The position numbers and the translations under genes are program-made. 64,000 nt of DNA from Lachnospiraceae bacterium EP-SM-12S-S03 (lineage in GTDB: Bacteria > Bacillota > Clostridia > Lachnospirales > Lachnospiraceae), in contig JAJBSL010000013.1 in assembly GCA_020540725.1 (NCBI GenBank), forward strand, positions 1-64,000. The letters are read 5' to 3'. A model generated the notes under the pieces. That model was not told the origin of the DNA. It ran no database searches and saw nothing but the letters and a program-made list of their open reading frames with translations. Position 1 is the first letter of the stretch, and each line of letters opens with the position of its first letter. Below are positions 45,418 to 54,427 of this stretch, piece after piece.

Positions 45418-45777
45418 TTACTCATTGATAGACATTACATGGAACGTCTCACCTTTGTCATAAGTTCTGGAATATAAAATAAAATTTTCATAATAAAATC
45501 TCCCGGCATAGACCCCTCTTTCACATCCATTTCCATCTAATTCAAAATCTTCCCATTCGCCAACGGTTTCCTGGATTTCTTCTCTTGAAACTGTTTGATC
45601 AATCAGCGATTCGGCACCTTCCCTGTTTCCGGCTTTGTGAGTTCCTTCTGATGTCCGAGCTCTCTGATTATTTGAATCTGCCATAGTGCTTGACGTCACC
45701 AGCACTCCTATTCCAATAAAGGCACAGCCCAACACAAGGAGTAACACGATTAATAATATTTTTTTCTTTTTTGTCAT
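45418..45777 (-). CDS. Small membrane-anchored protein, unknown
   Basis: A 119-residue protein with a lysine-rich N-terminus (MTKKKK), one hydrophobic helix (about 7-30) and a soluble, probably extracytoplasmic part with an acidic region and GRFYYENFILYSRTYDKGE near the end. I do not recognise the family. The ATG at 45777 follows AGGAG. It sits between the rhodanese lipoprotein gene and the MFS gene, which it overlaps or abuts. A terminator upstream suggests that it and the MFS gene are expressed by read-through at a lower level. Confidence 0.7.
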   Translation of the reverse strand: MTKKKKILLIVLLLVLGCAFIGIGVLVTSSTMADSNNQRARTSEGTHKAGNREGAESLIDQTVSREEIQETVGEWEDFELDGNGCERGVYAGRFYYENFILYSRTYDKGETFHVMSINE

Positions 45778-45824
45778 AATTTTTCTCCTGCTATATGATT
45801 GATGAGATGCTTTTGCGTAAATGG

Positions 45825-45857
45825 CAAAATGTGCCCCTGTAGAAGTAGGGGCACATT
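45825..45857 (-). terminator. Intrinsic terminator after the rhodanese lipoprotein gene
   Basis: AATGTGCCCCT and AGGGGCACATT (45847-45857 and 45828-45838 in the transcript order) form an 11-base stem followed by TTTG on the minus strand. The short T tract suggests partial read-through. Confidence 0.65.
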
Positions 45858-45866
45858 CGTATTTCA

Positions 45867-47486
45867 TTATTCTGTCGGAGCATCATTCAGAATATTTACT
45901 CCGTCGTTTACAACTTTTCCATTTTCATCCACGACTGCATCCTGATACTTATCGTAACGAACTTTCTTTCCATTATGATCGATGAATTCATTTCCTTCAT
46001 TTGACCATGGTATCCATCCATTTCCCCATTCTTTGATATTGTTTAAATCAACGGACTGGCTGAAGTAAGCAATATGAGCTGCTCCCCAACTATCTCCGCA
46101 GAAAAATGCCACTGTTTTGCTTGTATCGAGTCCATTTCCTTCCATATAGGCTTTCAGTTCTTCCTGAGTTCTTGGAGTATTATCTACGTTGTCGAAATAT
46201 TCTCCATTTTCAGAATCTCCCTGAAGACACCATATACTTCCTTCAATCTTTCCGGCAAGATCATGGTAGCTGTATCCGGAGGACTTTCCCTTCCATTCCT
46301 CTTCACTTCTATTATCTGCAACCTGACCTTCTATTTTACCACTTAAGATTGCTTTGATATCGTCCATCCAAAGAATTTCATCTGGATTTGCAATCGTATC
46401 GCTTCCGAAGTTTTCTACAGATTTTGGAATAACTAATGTCGATGAATCTGTATCCAGTTCATATTCGTTATAGGTCCAGGCTGTCAGTGCTCCACTCATG
46501 GCATATACTTTTACACCCAGTGATCTTAACATAAATCCAAGACGTCCTTGTGGAGAAGTTGCTGTTCCTGTCATGATTACGATAGAATCTTTTGTTATGC
46601 CATATTGAGGGCAAAGGCTGTCTCTAAATTCCTCCAAGGAAATCAAGCGCCATTCTTTTGCATACTCAGAACGTTTTTCGGGAACATAGACACGTGGTCT
46701 TTCGTAGGAATCTGTATTAATATGAATGGCTCCTGGCACATGCCCCGTTGAAAAATAGGAAGATTGTTTTGCATTTCCCCACCCTACATCTACTAAGACA
46801 ACTTTGCTTACATCTTCTCCCACAATTGCTTTTGCTTCTGCTGTAAGTTCTGTTTCTTTACCTGTCTTTACATCTGAAATATTCTTAACAATTTCTGTTG
46901 GAAGAAACATATCGTGATTTTTATATGTTTCTAAATTTTTTCCAACGTCAATCAATTTGTTTGCCTGAAATTTTGTTACTTTCTCAATTCCCTGATTTTT
47001 CAAATAGCTTGCCACATCATCAGCTTGTTTTCCGGTATAATCATATACGATTACCTCTGTATCTTTTGTGATTTTCTGGTCTTTCATAGCTCTTTTTAAA
47101 TATGCATCCCTTGGTGCTTCATCTGCGTATTCACAGTCAAGCCATCTTGCTGAAAATAATACTGCATTTTTTAAATGCCCACCGTTTTTTGCACCTTCCA
47201 AAGCCCATCCCGAATAATTTTCCTGAGGGCGTGCATCTACAAGTACTGTTTTTTCATCAGAATCATTCATGAATGCCAGTACCTCTTCCTCTGTGGCAGA
47301 ATCCACTTCAATTTTTTTATCTGTTGTTTTCGAAGTTTCTTTTTTTCCTAATTCTTCAGACTCCTCGGTCTTTGTTTCTGTTGTGTTTTTTTTGATGTCT
47401 CCCCCTTTTGCCGAATCCGCACAACCTGATGCCAGTGTTGCGACAATTGTGGCACTCAGTAGAACTGCTACAACTCTCTTCTTCAT
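45867..47486 (-). CDS. Secreted multi-rhodanese lipoprotein
   Basis: A 539-residue protein. Residues 1-21 are a lipoprotein signal peptide ending LASGC; a threonine/glutamate-rich linker follows. Three rhodanese-like repeats are visible: repeat 1 (about 50-190; LVDARPQENYSGW, loop VYDYTGK about 150), repeat 2 (about 215-370; LVDVGWGN, HVPGAIHI, loop IMTGTATS about 305) and repeat 3 (about 375-520; VADNRSEEEW, loop FFCGDSWG with cysteine about 461). Only repeat 3 has the catalytic cysteine. It should act outside the membrane as a sulfurtransferase or sulfane-sulfur binder. The ATG follows AGGAGG. It has its own promoter and lies just beyond mobB. Confidence 0.9.
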   Translation of the reverse strand: MKKRVVAVLLSATIVATLASGCADSAKGGDIKKNTTETKTEESEELGKKETSKTTDKKIEVDSATEEEVLAFMNDSDEKTVLVDARPQENYSGWALEGAKNGGHLKNAVLFSARWLDCEYADEAPRDAYLKRAMKDQKITKDTEVIVYDYTGKQADDVASYLKNQGIEKVTKFQANKLIDVGKNLETYKNHDMFLPTEIVKNISDVKTGKETELTAEAKAIVGEDVSKVVLVDVGWGNAKQSSYFSTGHVPGAIHINTDSYERPRVYVPEKRSEYAKEWRLISLEEFRDSLCPQYGITKDSIVIMTGTATSPQGRLGFMLRSLGVKVYAMSGALTAWTYNEYELDTDSSTLVIPKSVENFGSDTIANPDEILWMDDIKAILSGKIEGQVADNRSEEEWKGKSSGYSYHDLAGKIEGSIWCLQGDSENGEYFDNVDNTPRTQEELKAYMEGNGLDTSKTVAFFCGDSWGAAHIAYFSQSVDLNNIKEWGNGWIPWSNEGNEFIDHNGKKVRYDKYQDAVVDENGKVVNDGVNILNDAPTE

Positions 47487-47516
47487 GTTAGAATCCTCCT
47501 TATAAATATTACCAAC

Positions 47517-47549
47517 AAAAATGATAGCATAATCATTTTTGACTGACAA
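47517..47549 (-). promoter_or_regulatory. Promoter with embedded operator, rhodanese lipoprotein gene
   Basis: TTGTCA (47544-47549), a 17-base spacer and TATCAT (47521-47526) on the minus strand. An inverted repeat AAAAATGAT-AGCATA-ATCATTTTT (47517-47540) covers the -10 and most of the spacer, a placement suited to a repressor. Confidence 0.65.
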
Positions 47550-47573
47550 ATTGATAATTCAAATAAAATAGGA

Positions 47574-48020
47574 CTACTTAATCAGTTTTTCTATGAGTGT
47601 GTCATGGCCTATATAGGATACAATTTCCTCTGCAATTTCCCATGCATCTGGTACTGTATTCGGAAAATCACACACATACTTCGGATAGCTGCTGCTCTTG
47701 AGTCCTTCTAAAAGAATAATGTCCGCTTCCGGAAAACATCCGATCAATTCCTTTTCTGTAATCCCCGAAATTTCTTTCATGATCTGAAAACGCTTTTGGG
47801 AATATACGGCAGTTGCGTAAGCACCTGCTTCTTGATGTCTATAACTATCTCTTCCTGGGACATCCCCCAAAAAATCATGTCCATCATGCTTAATGGTAGC
47901 AACTCGATACCCTTTTTCTTTTAAAATTGGTATCAGTTTTGTTATCAAAGTAGTTTTTCCACTGTTTTTATAACCACTTATTGCAAATACAAACGGATTT
48001 TTTAAATCATTCTTACGCAC
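47574..48020 (-). CDS. mobB: Molybdopterin-guanine dinucleotide biosynthesis adapter MobB
   Basis: A 148-residue GTP-binding protein. P-loop ISGYKNSGKTTLITKLI is near the N-terminus, followed by ATIKHDGHDF, PGRDSYRHQEAGA and the Walker-B-like IILLEGLKSSSYPK. It assists MobA in making the bis-MGD form of the cofactor. The start is GTG at 48020, seven bases after AAGGAG, inside the end of moeA; an upstream ATG lacks a site. Last gene of the opp-to-mobB string. Confidence 0.9.
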   Translation of the reverse strand: MRKNDLKNPFVFAISGYKNSGKTTLITKLIPILKEKGYRVATIKHDGHDFLGDVPGRDSYRHQEAGAYATAVYSQKRFQIMKEISGITEKELIGCFPEADIILLEGLKSSSYPKYVCDFPNTVPDAWEIAEEIVSYIGHDTLIEKLIK

Positions 48021-49213
48021 ACTTCTTCTCCTTTTTTTATTCCATCCCTGCATTCCTTAATTTCAACAAGACAATTGCATGTTTTAAGAGAGCTCATGAC
48101 TCCAGACGCATGTGCCGGAGGAAAATACACATTTCCATCTTCCCATATTGCACGTACAAATCTTGGATTTTTACAAGTTTTCTCATACGTCATCTGTGCA
48201 ATGCCTTTTCTCTTCTCGCATTCATAAGAATCGCTTCCCGTAAGTTTCTGCAAAACAGGGCGTAGAAATATTTCCAAAGTCACAAAAGCTGCAAATGGAT
48301 TTCCGGAAAGCCCGAGCACGCATTTCTGCCGCAATAGCGCTCCAAGCATCGGCGATCCTGGTTTTATCTTTACTCCATGGAACAATATGTTTGCATGCAT
48401 CTTTTGCAAAACTACTTCTGTTAAATCTTTTTCCCCTACAGAAACACCACCTGTTATGATCAACAGATCCACCTGATCTATCTCATGGTCTATCCAATTC
48501 CGAATCGCATCTGCACAATCCGGAATTGTCTGCATAAAACTTACTTTCCCACCTAATTCTTCAATTCTTGCACATATTGTAAATAAATTCGAATTGTAAA
48601 TTTGTCCGTTTTTTAATAGCTCACCCGGATTTGCCAATTCCGTACCCGTTGTGAGAACAGCTACTTTCGGTTTTCTTTTCACCCATATTTTTTGATATCC
48701 CATTGCTGCCGCAAGTCCGATTTTCACAGAATCCAATCTCTCATTTTCATTCAAAAGACAGTCTCCTTTTTGAAAATCCTCTCCTGCAAAGCAATAGTTC
48801 TCATATGGTTTCTGTTCTTTATAGATTTTCACATTCTCTTTTTCAGCAACTATCTTTTCGTAATCTGTATCTTCCTGTCGGATCACGGTATCCGCCCCTT
48901 TCGGAATCGGCGCTCCTGTCATGATCCGAATTGCTTCTCCTTTTCTCACAGTCTTCTCAGTCCAACCGCCTGCATACACGGAATCGATCACTGCAAGCTG
49001 CACCGGATGCTCTTTGGATGCACCAATACTATCTTCTGCGCAAAAGGTGTATCCATCCAGCGGGGAACGAGCAAACGGAGGCTGATCTGTTTTTGCTTTT
49101 AAGTTTTCTGCAAGAATTCGTCCGGCTGCGTCTTTTAATTCCACTTCTTCTACTTCATCTATTATTTTTATTTGATCCTGCAAATATTCTATCGCCTTTT
49201 TTATCGTTATCAT
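48002..49213 (-). CDS. moeA: Molybdopterin molybdenumtransferase MoeA
   Basis: A 403-residue enzyme that inserts molybdate into adenylylated molybdopterin. Landmarks: QPPFARSPLDGYTF, RIMTGAPIPKGADTVIRQED, VLTTGTELANPGE, ITGGVSVGEKDLT, KPGSPM and LSGNPFAAFVTLEIFLRP. The start at 49213 follows AAGGAG and overlaps the mobA end by 59 bases; mobB in turn starts inside moeA. The early cofactor genes moaA, moaC, moaD and moaE are not in the window. Confidence 0.93.
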   Translation of the reverse strand: MITIKKAIEYLQDQIKIIDEVEEVELKDAAGRILAENLKAKTDQPPFARSPLDGYTFCAEDSIGASKEHPVQLAVIDSVYAGGWTEKTVRKGEAIRIMTGAPIPKGADTVIRQEDTDYEKIVAEKENVKIYKEQKPYENYCFAGEDFQKGDCLLNENERLDSVKIGLAAAMGYQKIWVKRKPKVAVLTTGTELANPGELLKNGQIYNSNLFTICARIEELGGKVSFMQTIPDCADAIRNWIDHEIDQVDLLIITGGVSVGEKDLTEVVLQKMHANILFHGVKIKPGSPMLGALLRQKCVLGLSGNPFAAFVTLEIFLRPVLQKLTGSDSYECEKRKGIAQMTYEKTCKNPRFVRAIWEDGNVYFPPAHASGVMSSLKTCNCLVEIKECRDGIKKGEEVCVRMI

Positions 49214-49802
49214 CAAGCAACTCCTTATATTCCTCAACTGTATTAATATTTTTTAGTTCTTCCCGCATTCCAGGTCTTTGAATATGACGTATCCCTATTT
49301 CCTTCACTTGCAGCAAATCCTGCATCCTATATTTTTTTTCCTGAAGCATCCGTTCCATAGCCGGAATCATATCCTTTGTATAAATTCCGGGAAATGGAAG
49401 TTTATATTCCCCGTCCTGAAAAAATACAGGCATCCCATATTCCAAATAATTCTGCACAAGTTCCACAATTCTCTCTTCCCGACATTCCGGCATATCACAT
49501 GGCATGACGAGAAGCGCATCTTCTTCGCAGACAGAAAGTCCGCTCAGTATTCCACCAAGCGGTCCTTTCTTTTCATATAAGTCTTCTATAAGATCAAAAT
49601 TTTCAAAACAGTTTCTTGCCAAAGATCTGTTCCCGCTTTTGGCTGCCACCGAAATATAAATCTTTCCTGTCAACTTCATCTTCTCAACAATCTGCTTCCA
49701 AAACGGAATGCCCCTGTACATCAAAAATGCTTTCTCCTCACCTTGCATCCGTTTATTTTCGCCTCCGGCCAGCAGATAACCTGCTATTGTATTTCTTCCC
49801 AT
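49155..49802 (-). CDS. mobA: Molybdenum cofactor guanylyltransferase MobA
   Basis: A 215-residue nucleotidyltransferase attaching GMP to molybdopterin. The signature is LAGGENKRMQGEEKAFL at the N-terminus, later MPCDMPECRE with the metal-binding aspartate, and the ending KNINTVEEYKELL usual for MobA. The start at 49802 overlaps the ferredoxin-subunit gene by 19 bases; its ribosome binding site (GGGGGC) is weak, so coupled translation is likely. Its presence beside the oxidoreductase implies that the enzyme uses an MGD cofactor. Confidence 0.92.
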   Translation of the reverse strand: MGRNTIAGYLLAGGENKRMQGEEKAFLMYRGIPFWKQIVEKMKLTGKIYISVAAKSGNRSLARNCFENFDLIEDLYEKKGPLGGILSGLSVCEEDALLVMPCDMPECREERIVELVQNYLEYGMPVFFQDGEYKLPFPGIYTKDMIPAMERMLQEKKYRMQDLLQVKEIGIRHIQRPGMREELKNINTVEEYKELLDDNDKKGDRIFAGSNKNNR

Positions 49803-50221
49803 GTAATCGCCCCCGGACAGCACACTTTCACGCATGCCGGCTTTCTACCTTCTCTGACCCTGTCAATGCATCCGTCACACTTATTCATTGTCCCATTTTC
49901 ACCAAATGTAATGACATGAATCGGGCAAACAGATTCGCATGTTCTGCATCCGGTACACAATTCTTGATTTACCAGAATGAAACCTGTCTCTTTATCTTTA
50001 TAAATCGTACCTTCCGGACAGGTTGCCATACACTTCCCACAATGGATACACCCCGGGCAAATATTTTTTTCAAAGTCTTTTTCACGATCTATAAATTTCA
50101 CGGTTGTTCGAAAACTGACAGCATTCTCTTCCTCCGCTTTATAATGCGCGTCCAGACAAGCCATATGGCAAGCATAACAGCCAACACATTTTGAACGATC
50201 AAACTTTATTCTATATGCCAT
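49784..50221 (-). CDS. Four-cluster ferredoxin subunit (DmsB/HycB-like)
   Basis: A 145-residue electron-transfer protein with sixteen or more cysteines in four groups: CVGCYACHMAC, CPGCIHCGKCMATCPEG, CTGCRTCESVCP and CDGCIDRVREGRKPACVKVC. This is the usual 4x[4Fe-4S] arrangement of small subunits of DMSO-reductase-family enzymes. No twin-arginine or other signal, so it is cytoplasmic. It overlaps the end of the large subunit gene by 11 bases and must be its partner. No membrane anchor subunit follows. Confidence 0.93.
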   Translation of the reverse strand: MAYRIKFDRSKCVGCYACHMACLDAHYKAEEENAVSFRTTVKFIDREKDFEKNICPGCIHCGKCMATCPEGTIYKDKETGFILVNQELCTGCRTCESVCPIHVITFGENGTMNKCDGCIDRVREGRKPACVKVCCPGAITWEEIQ

Positions 50222-52277
50222 TGCATTCTTTCCCCTTGTTTTTCTCTACTTTACAAAAATAACTTTTATATCCTGGAAATCCAGAAATTGGATCCAGATA
50301 ATCTTTCGAGATCAAATCATTGGCTTCTCCTTTTTTGTTTCCGTGATAAACATGAACAATTCCCGGATAATTATTATTTGAAAGTGCAATAGTTCCTTGC
50401 ATTTTACCAACAGGCGAACTTACAACTGCCTCTTCTCCCTCTTCCAGATCATACCTTGCTGCGTCCTGGGGATGCATTTCGATCAATGTTTCTTTTTCTA
50501 GACCCGCCAGCCAAGGAATTCTATACACTCTAGAATGAAAACGATGCGGTTTTCTCGTTCCGGTATTTAAAACTAGTGGAAATTCTTCTCGATCCACTTC
50601 CTTCGTTTCCCGAAAATCCAAAAACTCCGGCAATCCCTGATACCCATAGGTATCATGATATTTCCACAATATTTGTGAGAAAAACTCCACCTTCCCGGAA
50701 GGTGTGTCAAATCCTCGTTTTAAGTATCCTTTTTCTTCCGGGAAAATCAAATTTTTACCAGGAAGTCCTTCCGGATGCAGGCGCAATTCCTCCGTCGTAA
50801 TTCCGGATGGTTCCAATATATAGTTCATATAACTTTCATATCCTTGTTCTAACACTTCATCATGAAGTCCGAGCTTTTTCAGCATTCCCATAATGATTTC
50901 GATATCATTTTTCGATTCGCCCAACGGTTCGATTGCCTTCTGTGACAAACCAACTTTTCCACCACGAAGAACCTTCACTTCATCTCTTTCAAATGATGTA
51001 CATGCCGGAAGAACCAAATCTGCCGTATCGCAGGAATCCGACCAGAACAAATCCACATTTACAAAAAAGTCTAATTCTTTCATTGCCTTTTGCAAGTAAT
51101 CCGGTTCCGGCCACATTCTCCGGTTAAATCCAAAAGAAACCATCGCTTTTATCGGATATGGATCTTCCTGTAAAATGTAATCTGCAAGCCTTGTACACTG
51201 CGCTTCCTCACAAGAGAGGTCAAACCAGACCGGAAAATCTTTTTCACCGATTGCTTCTTCTTTGTCATATCTTTTTACCTGATCGAATTCATTACAAGAT
51301 ACTGTTGGGCCTGCCATCACTGGATTACCGCCTATGACATCATAATTTCCGGTCAGCGCAAGAAGAATCTGCACCGCTCTGTAATTTTGTACGCCATTGA
51401 TATGATGCACAATCGTACAGGCAGAAAACATAATTCCCGCCGGACCATTTGTTGCATAAAGTCTTGCAACTTCTTTGATTTTCTCCGGTTGCTCTCCAGT
51501 AATCTCTGCAACTTTTTCCGGCGTAAACTGCTCTACATATTTTTTGTATTCTTCAAACCCATATACATAATTTTCTACAAATTCTTTATCGTAGAGATTT
51601 TCCTCTATGATCACATGTGCCAATCCAAGCGCCAAAGCGCCGTCTGTTCCCGGCATGATTCGAAGATGAACGTCTGCTTCGCATGAGGTTGCCGTTTTGC
51701 GTGGATCCACTACAATAATTTTCACACCTTTTGCTTTCAGATTCTGATACATCTGACTCATCGGTGTGTTAGAATGATATAAATTTGATGTCCAAAACAA
51801 AACCGTCTTCGCATGCATCATATCCGGGAAACAGATATCATTTCCATAGATAGATTTCCATGCTAGATTGGCTGCCTGAAAGCATGTGCTTGACTCGGTA
51901 CAATAGTTCGGAGAACCAAAAGCATTAGCCAGCCGAAGAAGCGCCGGTCTGTACCACTTCGGATATCCGGTATAAAATACTGTGGATTTCGCACCATATT
52001 CTGCCTTAATCCTCAGAAGTTTCTCTGCTATGATTTCATAGGCTTCTTCCCACGAAATTCTTGCAAACTGTCCACTTCCCTTCTCACCGCACCGTTTCAT
52101 CGGATATAAAATCCGTTCTTTATTATAGATATACTGTTTCGATGAAGCGCCCTTCGAACAAAGTCCTCCCTGTGCTCCTTCTATCGATACAATTTCTCCA
52201 CCTCGCACATATACATCCATCGGACAGCAGGGAGAACAAATTCCGCAATGCACCCTCTTTACTTCTGTTTTATCCAA
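50211..52277 (-). CDS. Molybdopterin (bis-MGD) oxidoreductase large subunit, substrate unknown
   Basis: A protein of about 688 residues of the DMSO reductase family. The N-terminal [4Fe-4S] site is CGICSPCCPMDVYV with a fourth cysteine in GGLCSKG; the molybdenum ligand is probably the cysteine in ESSTCFQAA (about 132). MGD-binding segments include IVVDPRKT, LRIMPGTDGALALG, and the C-terminal NTGTRKPHRFHSR and VYHGNKKGEANDL. No signal peptide, so it is cytoplasmic, unlike most sulfur and nitrate respiratory enzymes. Relatives include thiosulfate/polysulfide reductases, acetylene hydratase and catechol dehydroxylases. The start is TTG; 52277 gives the best spacing to GAGGAG, with 52286 as alternative. 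It overlaps the C-S lyase gene. Confidence 0.88.
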   Translation of the reverse strand: MDKTEVKRVHCGICSPCCPMDVYVRGGEIVSIEGAQGGLCSKGASSKQYIYNKERILYPMKRCGEKGSGQFARISWEEAYEIIAEKLLRIKAEYGAKSTVFYTGYPKWYRPALLRLANAFGSPNYCTESSTCFQAANLAWKSIYGNDICFPDMMHAKTVLFWTSNLYHSNTPMSQMYQNLKAKGVKIIVVDPRKTATSCEADVHLRIMPGTDGALALGLAHVIIEENLYDKEFVENYVYGFEEYKKYVEQFTPEKVAEITGEQPEKIKEVARLYATNGPAGIMFSACTIVHHINGVQNYRAVQILLALTGNYDVIGGNPVMAGPTVSCNEFDQVKRYDKEEAIGEKDFPVWFDLSCEEAQCTRLADYILQEDPYPIKAMVSFGFNRRMWPEPDYLQKAMKELDFFVNVDLFWSDSCDTADLVLPACTSFERDEVKVLRGGKVGLSQKAIEPLGESKNDIEIIMGMLKKLGLHDEVLEQGYESYMNYILEPSGITTEELRLHPEGLPGKNLIFPEEKGYLKRGFDTPSGKVEFFSQILWKYHDTYGYQGLPEFLDFRETKEVDREEFPLVLNTGTRKPHRFHSRVYRIPWLAGLEKETLIEMHPQDAARYDLEEGEEAVVSSPVGKMQGTIALSNNNYPGIVHVYHGNKKGEANDLISKDYLDPISGFPGYKSYFCKVEKNKGKECNGI

Positions 52278-53433
52278 GTTTTTCAATCTCCTCTTTCAAT
52301 TGTTTCAAAGTTTCCGCAATAGACGCTCTCGGACAAGCCACATTCATACGCACAAATCCTTTCCCTTCTTCTCCGAAAAATGTGCCGTCATTCACCGCGA
52401 TATGACATTCTGCCAGAAAAAAATCGTGAATTTTATCATCACTCAAGCCCAGTTTTCTGCAGTCTAGCCAAAGAAGATATGTGCCTTCCGGTTTGTATAC
52501 TGTCAAATTGGGAAGTTCTTTCTGAATATAGTCTACTGCATAATCTAAGTTTCCTTCAATATAGGCATTCAATTCATCCAGCCACTCTTCGGATTCTTCA
52601 TACGCGCCTAATAATACAGCTTCTGAAAATGCATTGTTTTCTGTTGCATGGGACTTCTCACAGATTTCCTTGAATTTTTCCCGCAGTTCTTGATTCTGTA
52701 TGAAGCAGTTTGCTACATGAATGCTTGCAAGATTAAATGCTTTTGACGGAGAAGTAAATGTGAAACACCTCTCTGCCACCTCTTCTGAGATTGAAGAGAT
52801 AAATGTATGCTTATGTTCTTTTGTAACAAGCTCACTATGAATATCATCTGAAATAATATATAAATGGTGACGTACACAAATTTCTGCAACCCTTTCCAAT
52901 TCTTCCTTTTTCCATACACGTCCGACCGGATTATGCGGATTACATAAAATCACCGCTTTTGTTTTCTCTGTGATCTTGCTTTCAAAGTCTTCAAAATCGA
53001 TGGTATAGTAACCGTTTTCATTTTTCATCCTACTTTCCACAACTGTTCTTCCCGTATCCTGAATCGCCCGGTAAAATGGTCCATATACAGGTGTATGGAT
53101 AATAAATTCATCTCCCAGTTCCGAAATAATCTGAATCGCAAGCGCGATTCCAAGTACTACATTTGGAACATAAGCGATCCATTCTTTCTCCACATGAAAG
53201 TCGTGTCTTCTCCTCATCCAGTCCATGGTCGCTTCATAATATCTGTCTGACAAAAACTGATATCCAAATACACCGTGTGCAACCCGTTCCTGTAAATTTC
53301 TCTGAATTGCCGGAGCCACTTCAAAATCCATATCTGCGATCCACATTGGCATTACTTTATCTGTTACAAACTCGGCGTCCCACTTTACGCAGTTCGATCC
53401 TCTTCGTTCAATTTTTCTGTCAAAATTATGCAT
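52270..53433 (-). CDS. PatB/MalY-type PLP-dependent C-S beta-lyase
   Basis: A 387-residue fold-type I PLP enzyme. VMPMWIADMDFEVAPAI is the MalY/PatB signature; further features are VFGYQFLSDRYYEA, CNPHNPVGRVW, SDDIHSELV, and the PLP lysine in TSPSKAFNLA (about 229). Family enzymes cleave cystathionine, cysteine or cysteine conjugates to thiol or sulfide, ammonia and pyruvate. The start at 53433 follows AGGAG and overlaps the ATP-binding protein gene by eight bases; the oxidoreductase gene starts inside its end. Its place between a peptide importer and a molybdoenzyme suggests that the imported compound carries a C-S bond. Confidence 0.9.
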   Translation of the reverse strand: MHNFDRKIERRGSNCVKWDAEFVTDKVMPMWIADMDFEVAPAIQRNLQERVAHGVFGYQFLSDRYYEATMDWMRRRHDFHVEKEWIAYVPNVVLGIALAIQIISELGDEFIIHTPVYGPFYRAIQDTGRTVVESRMKNENGYYTIDFEDFESKITEKTKAVILCNPHNPVGRVWKKEELERVAEICVRHHLYIISDDIHSELVTKEHKHTFISSISEEVAERCFTFTSPSKAFNLASIHVANCFIQNQELREKFKEICEKSHATENNAFSEAVLLGAYEESEEWLDELNAYIEGNLDYAVDYIQKELPNLTVYKPEGTYLLWLDCRKLGLSDDKIHDFFLAECHIAVNDGTFFGEEGKGFVRMNVACPRASIAETLKQLKEEIEKLG

Positions 53434-54427
53434 CTTTTTTCTCCTGATTCTCATCCATTTTTTGTTCGTACAAATGACAGGCTACCAAATGATTTTCTCT
53501 AACTACCTGAAGCTGTGGCGTTTTTGATTTACAAATATCTTCCGCAAATCTGCATCTTGTGCAGAAACGGCATCCTTCTTTTACATTCACCGGACTTGGA
53601 GCTTCCCCATCCAGTTGAATCCTATCCCGTGTCTCTTCTATATCTGGGTTCGGAATAGGAATTGCGGAAAGCAATGCTTCTGTATAAGGATGCAGCGGGT
53701 TCGAATATAATTCCTCTGTTTCTGCCAGTTCTACCATATTTCCAAGATACATTACACCAACCCTGTCTGAAATATATTTTACCATAGAAAGATCATGTGC
53801 AATAAAAATACTTGTTAATCCGCGTTCTTTTTGTAATTCCACAAGCAGATTAACAACCTGTGCCTGTACAGATACATCCAGTGCTGAAATCGGTTCGTCG
53901 CACAGAAGGAATTCCGGATTCACGGCAAGCGCTCTGGCAATTCCGATTCTCTGTCTCTGTCCACCAGAAAATTCATGCACATAACGGCTTGCGTGTTCCG
54001 GATTCAATCCGACTTGTCTTAACAAATCTTGTACCGCCTGTCTTTCCTGCTCTTTTGACATTGTTAACTTATGAATTCTCATTCCTTCTGCAACAATATC
54101 ATGCACCTTTAACCTCGGATCCAAAGAAGAATACGGATCTTGGAAAATCATTTGCACGTGTTTCGTCAATTCTTTTCTTCCGGCAGCATTTAATTTATGA
54201 ATATCTTTCCCTTTATACAATACCTGTCCATCTGTTTTGTCATACACACCGACGCAAGTTCTTCCACAAGTTGTTTTCCCACATCCGGATTCTCCCACGA
54301 TGCCCAATGTTTCTCCTTCATAGATAGTGAAAGAAACATCGTCTACCGCCTTCACTACTTTTTTCGGACCGATTTGAAAATACTTCTTTAAATGTTTTAC
54401 TTCCAATATTGGATTTTGTCTATTCAT
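53426..54427 (-). CDS. oppF: Dipeptide/oligopeptide ABC transporter ATP-binding protein F
   Basis: A 333-residue ATPase. Walker A GESGCGKTT, the Q-loop MIFQDPYSSLDPR, signature HEFSGGQRQRIGIARAL and Walker B LLCDEPISALDVS are present; the C-terminal oligopeptide-transporter extension has the cysteine cluster GCRFCTRC and C that in the family can hold a [4Fe-4S] cluster. The ATG at 54427 follows GAGGAGG and overlaps the end of oppD. Confidence 0.93.
   Translation of the reverse strand: MNRQNPILEVKHLKKYFQIGPKKVVKAVDDVSFTIYEGETLGIVGESGCGKTTCGRTCVGVYDKTDGQVLYKGKDIHKLNAAGRKELTKHVQMIFQDPYSSLDPRLKVHDIVAEGMRIHKLTMSKEQERQAVQDLLRQVGLNPEHASRYVHEFSGGQRQRIGIARALAVNPEFLLCDEPISALDVSVQAQVVNLLVELQKERGLTSIFIAHDLSMVKYISDRVGVMYLGNMVELAETEELYSNPLHPYTEALLSAIPIPNPDIEETRDRIQLDGEAPSPVNVKEGCRFCTRCRFAEDICKSKTPQLQVVRENHLVACHLYEQKMDENQEKKDA

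Noticed and set aside
50211..52286. Formate dehydrogenase or selenoprotein
   Set aside because: The frame has no internal TGA and the likely metal ligand is a cysteine; neighbours are not hydrogenase or formate genes.
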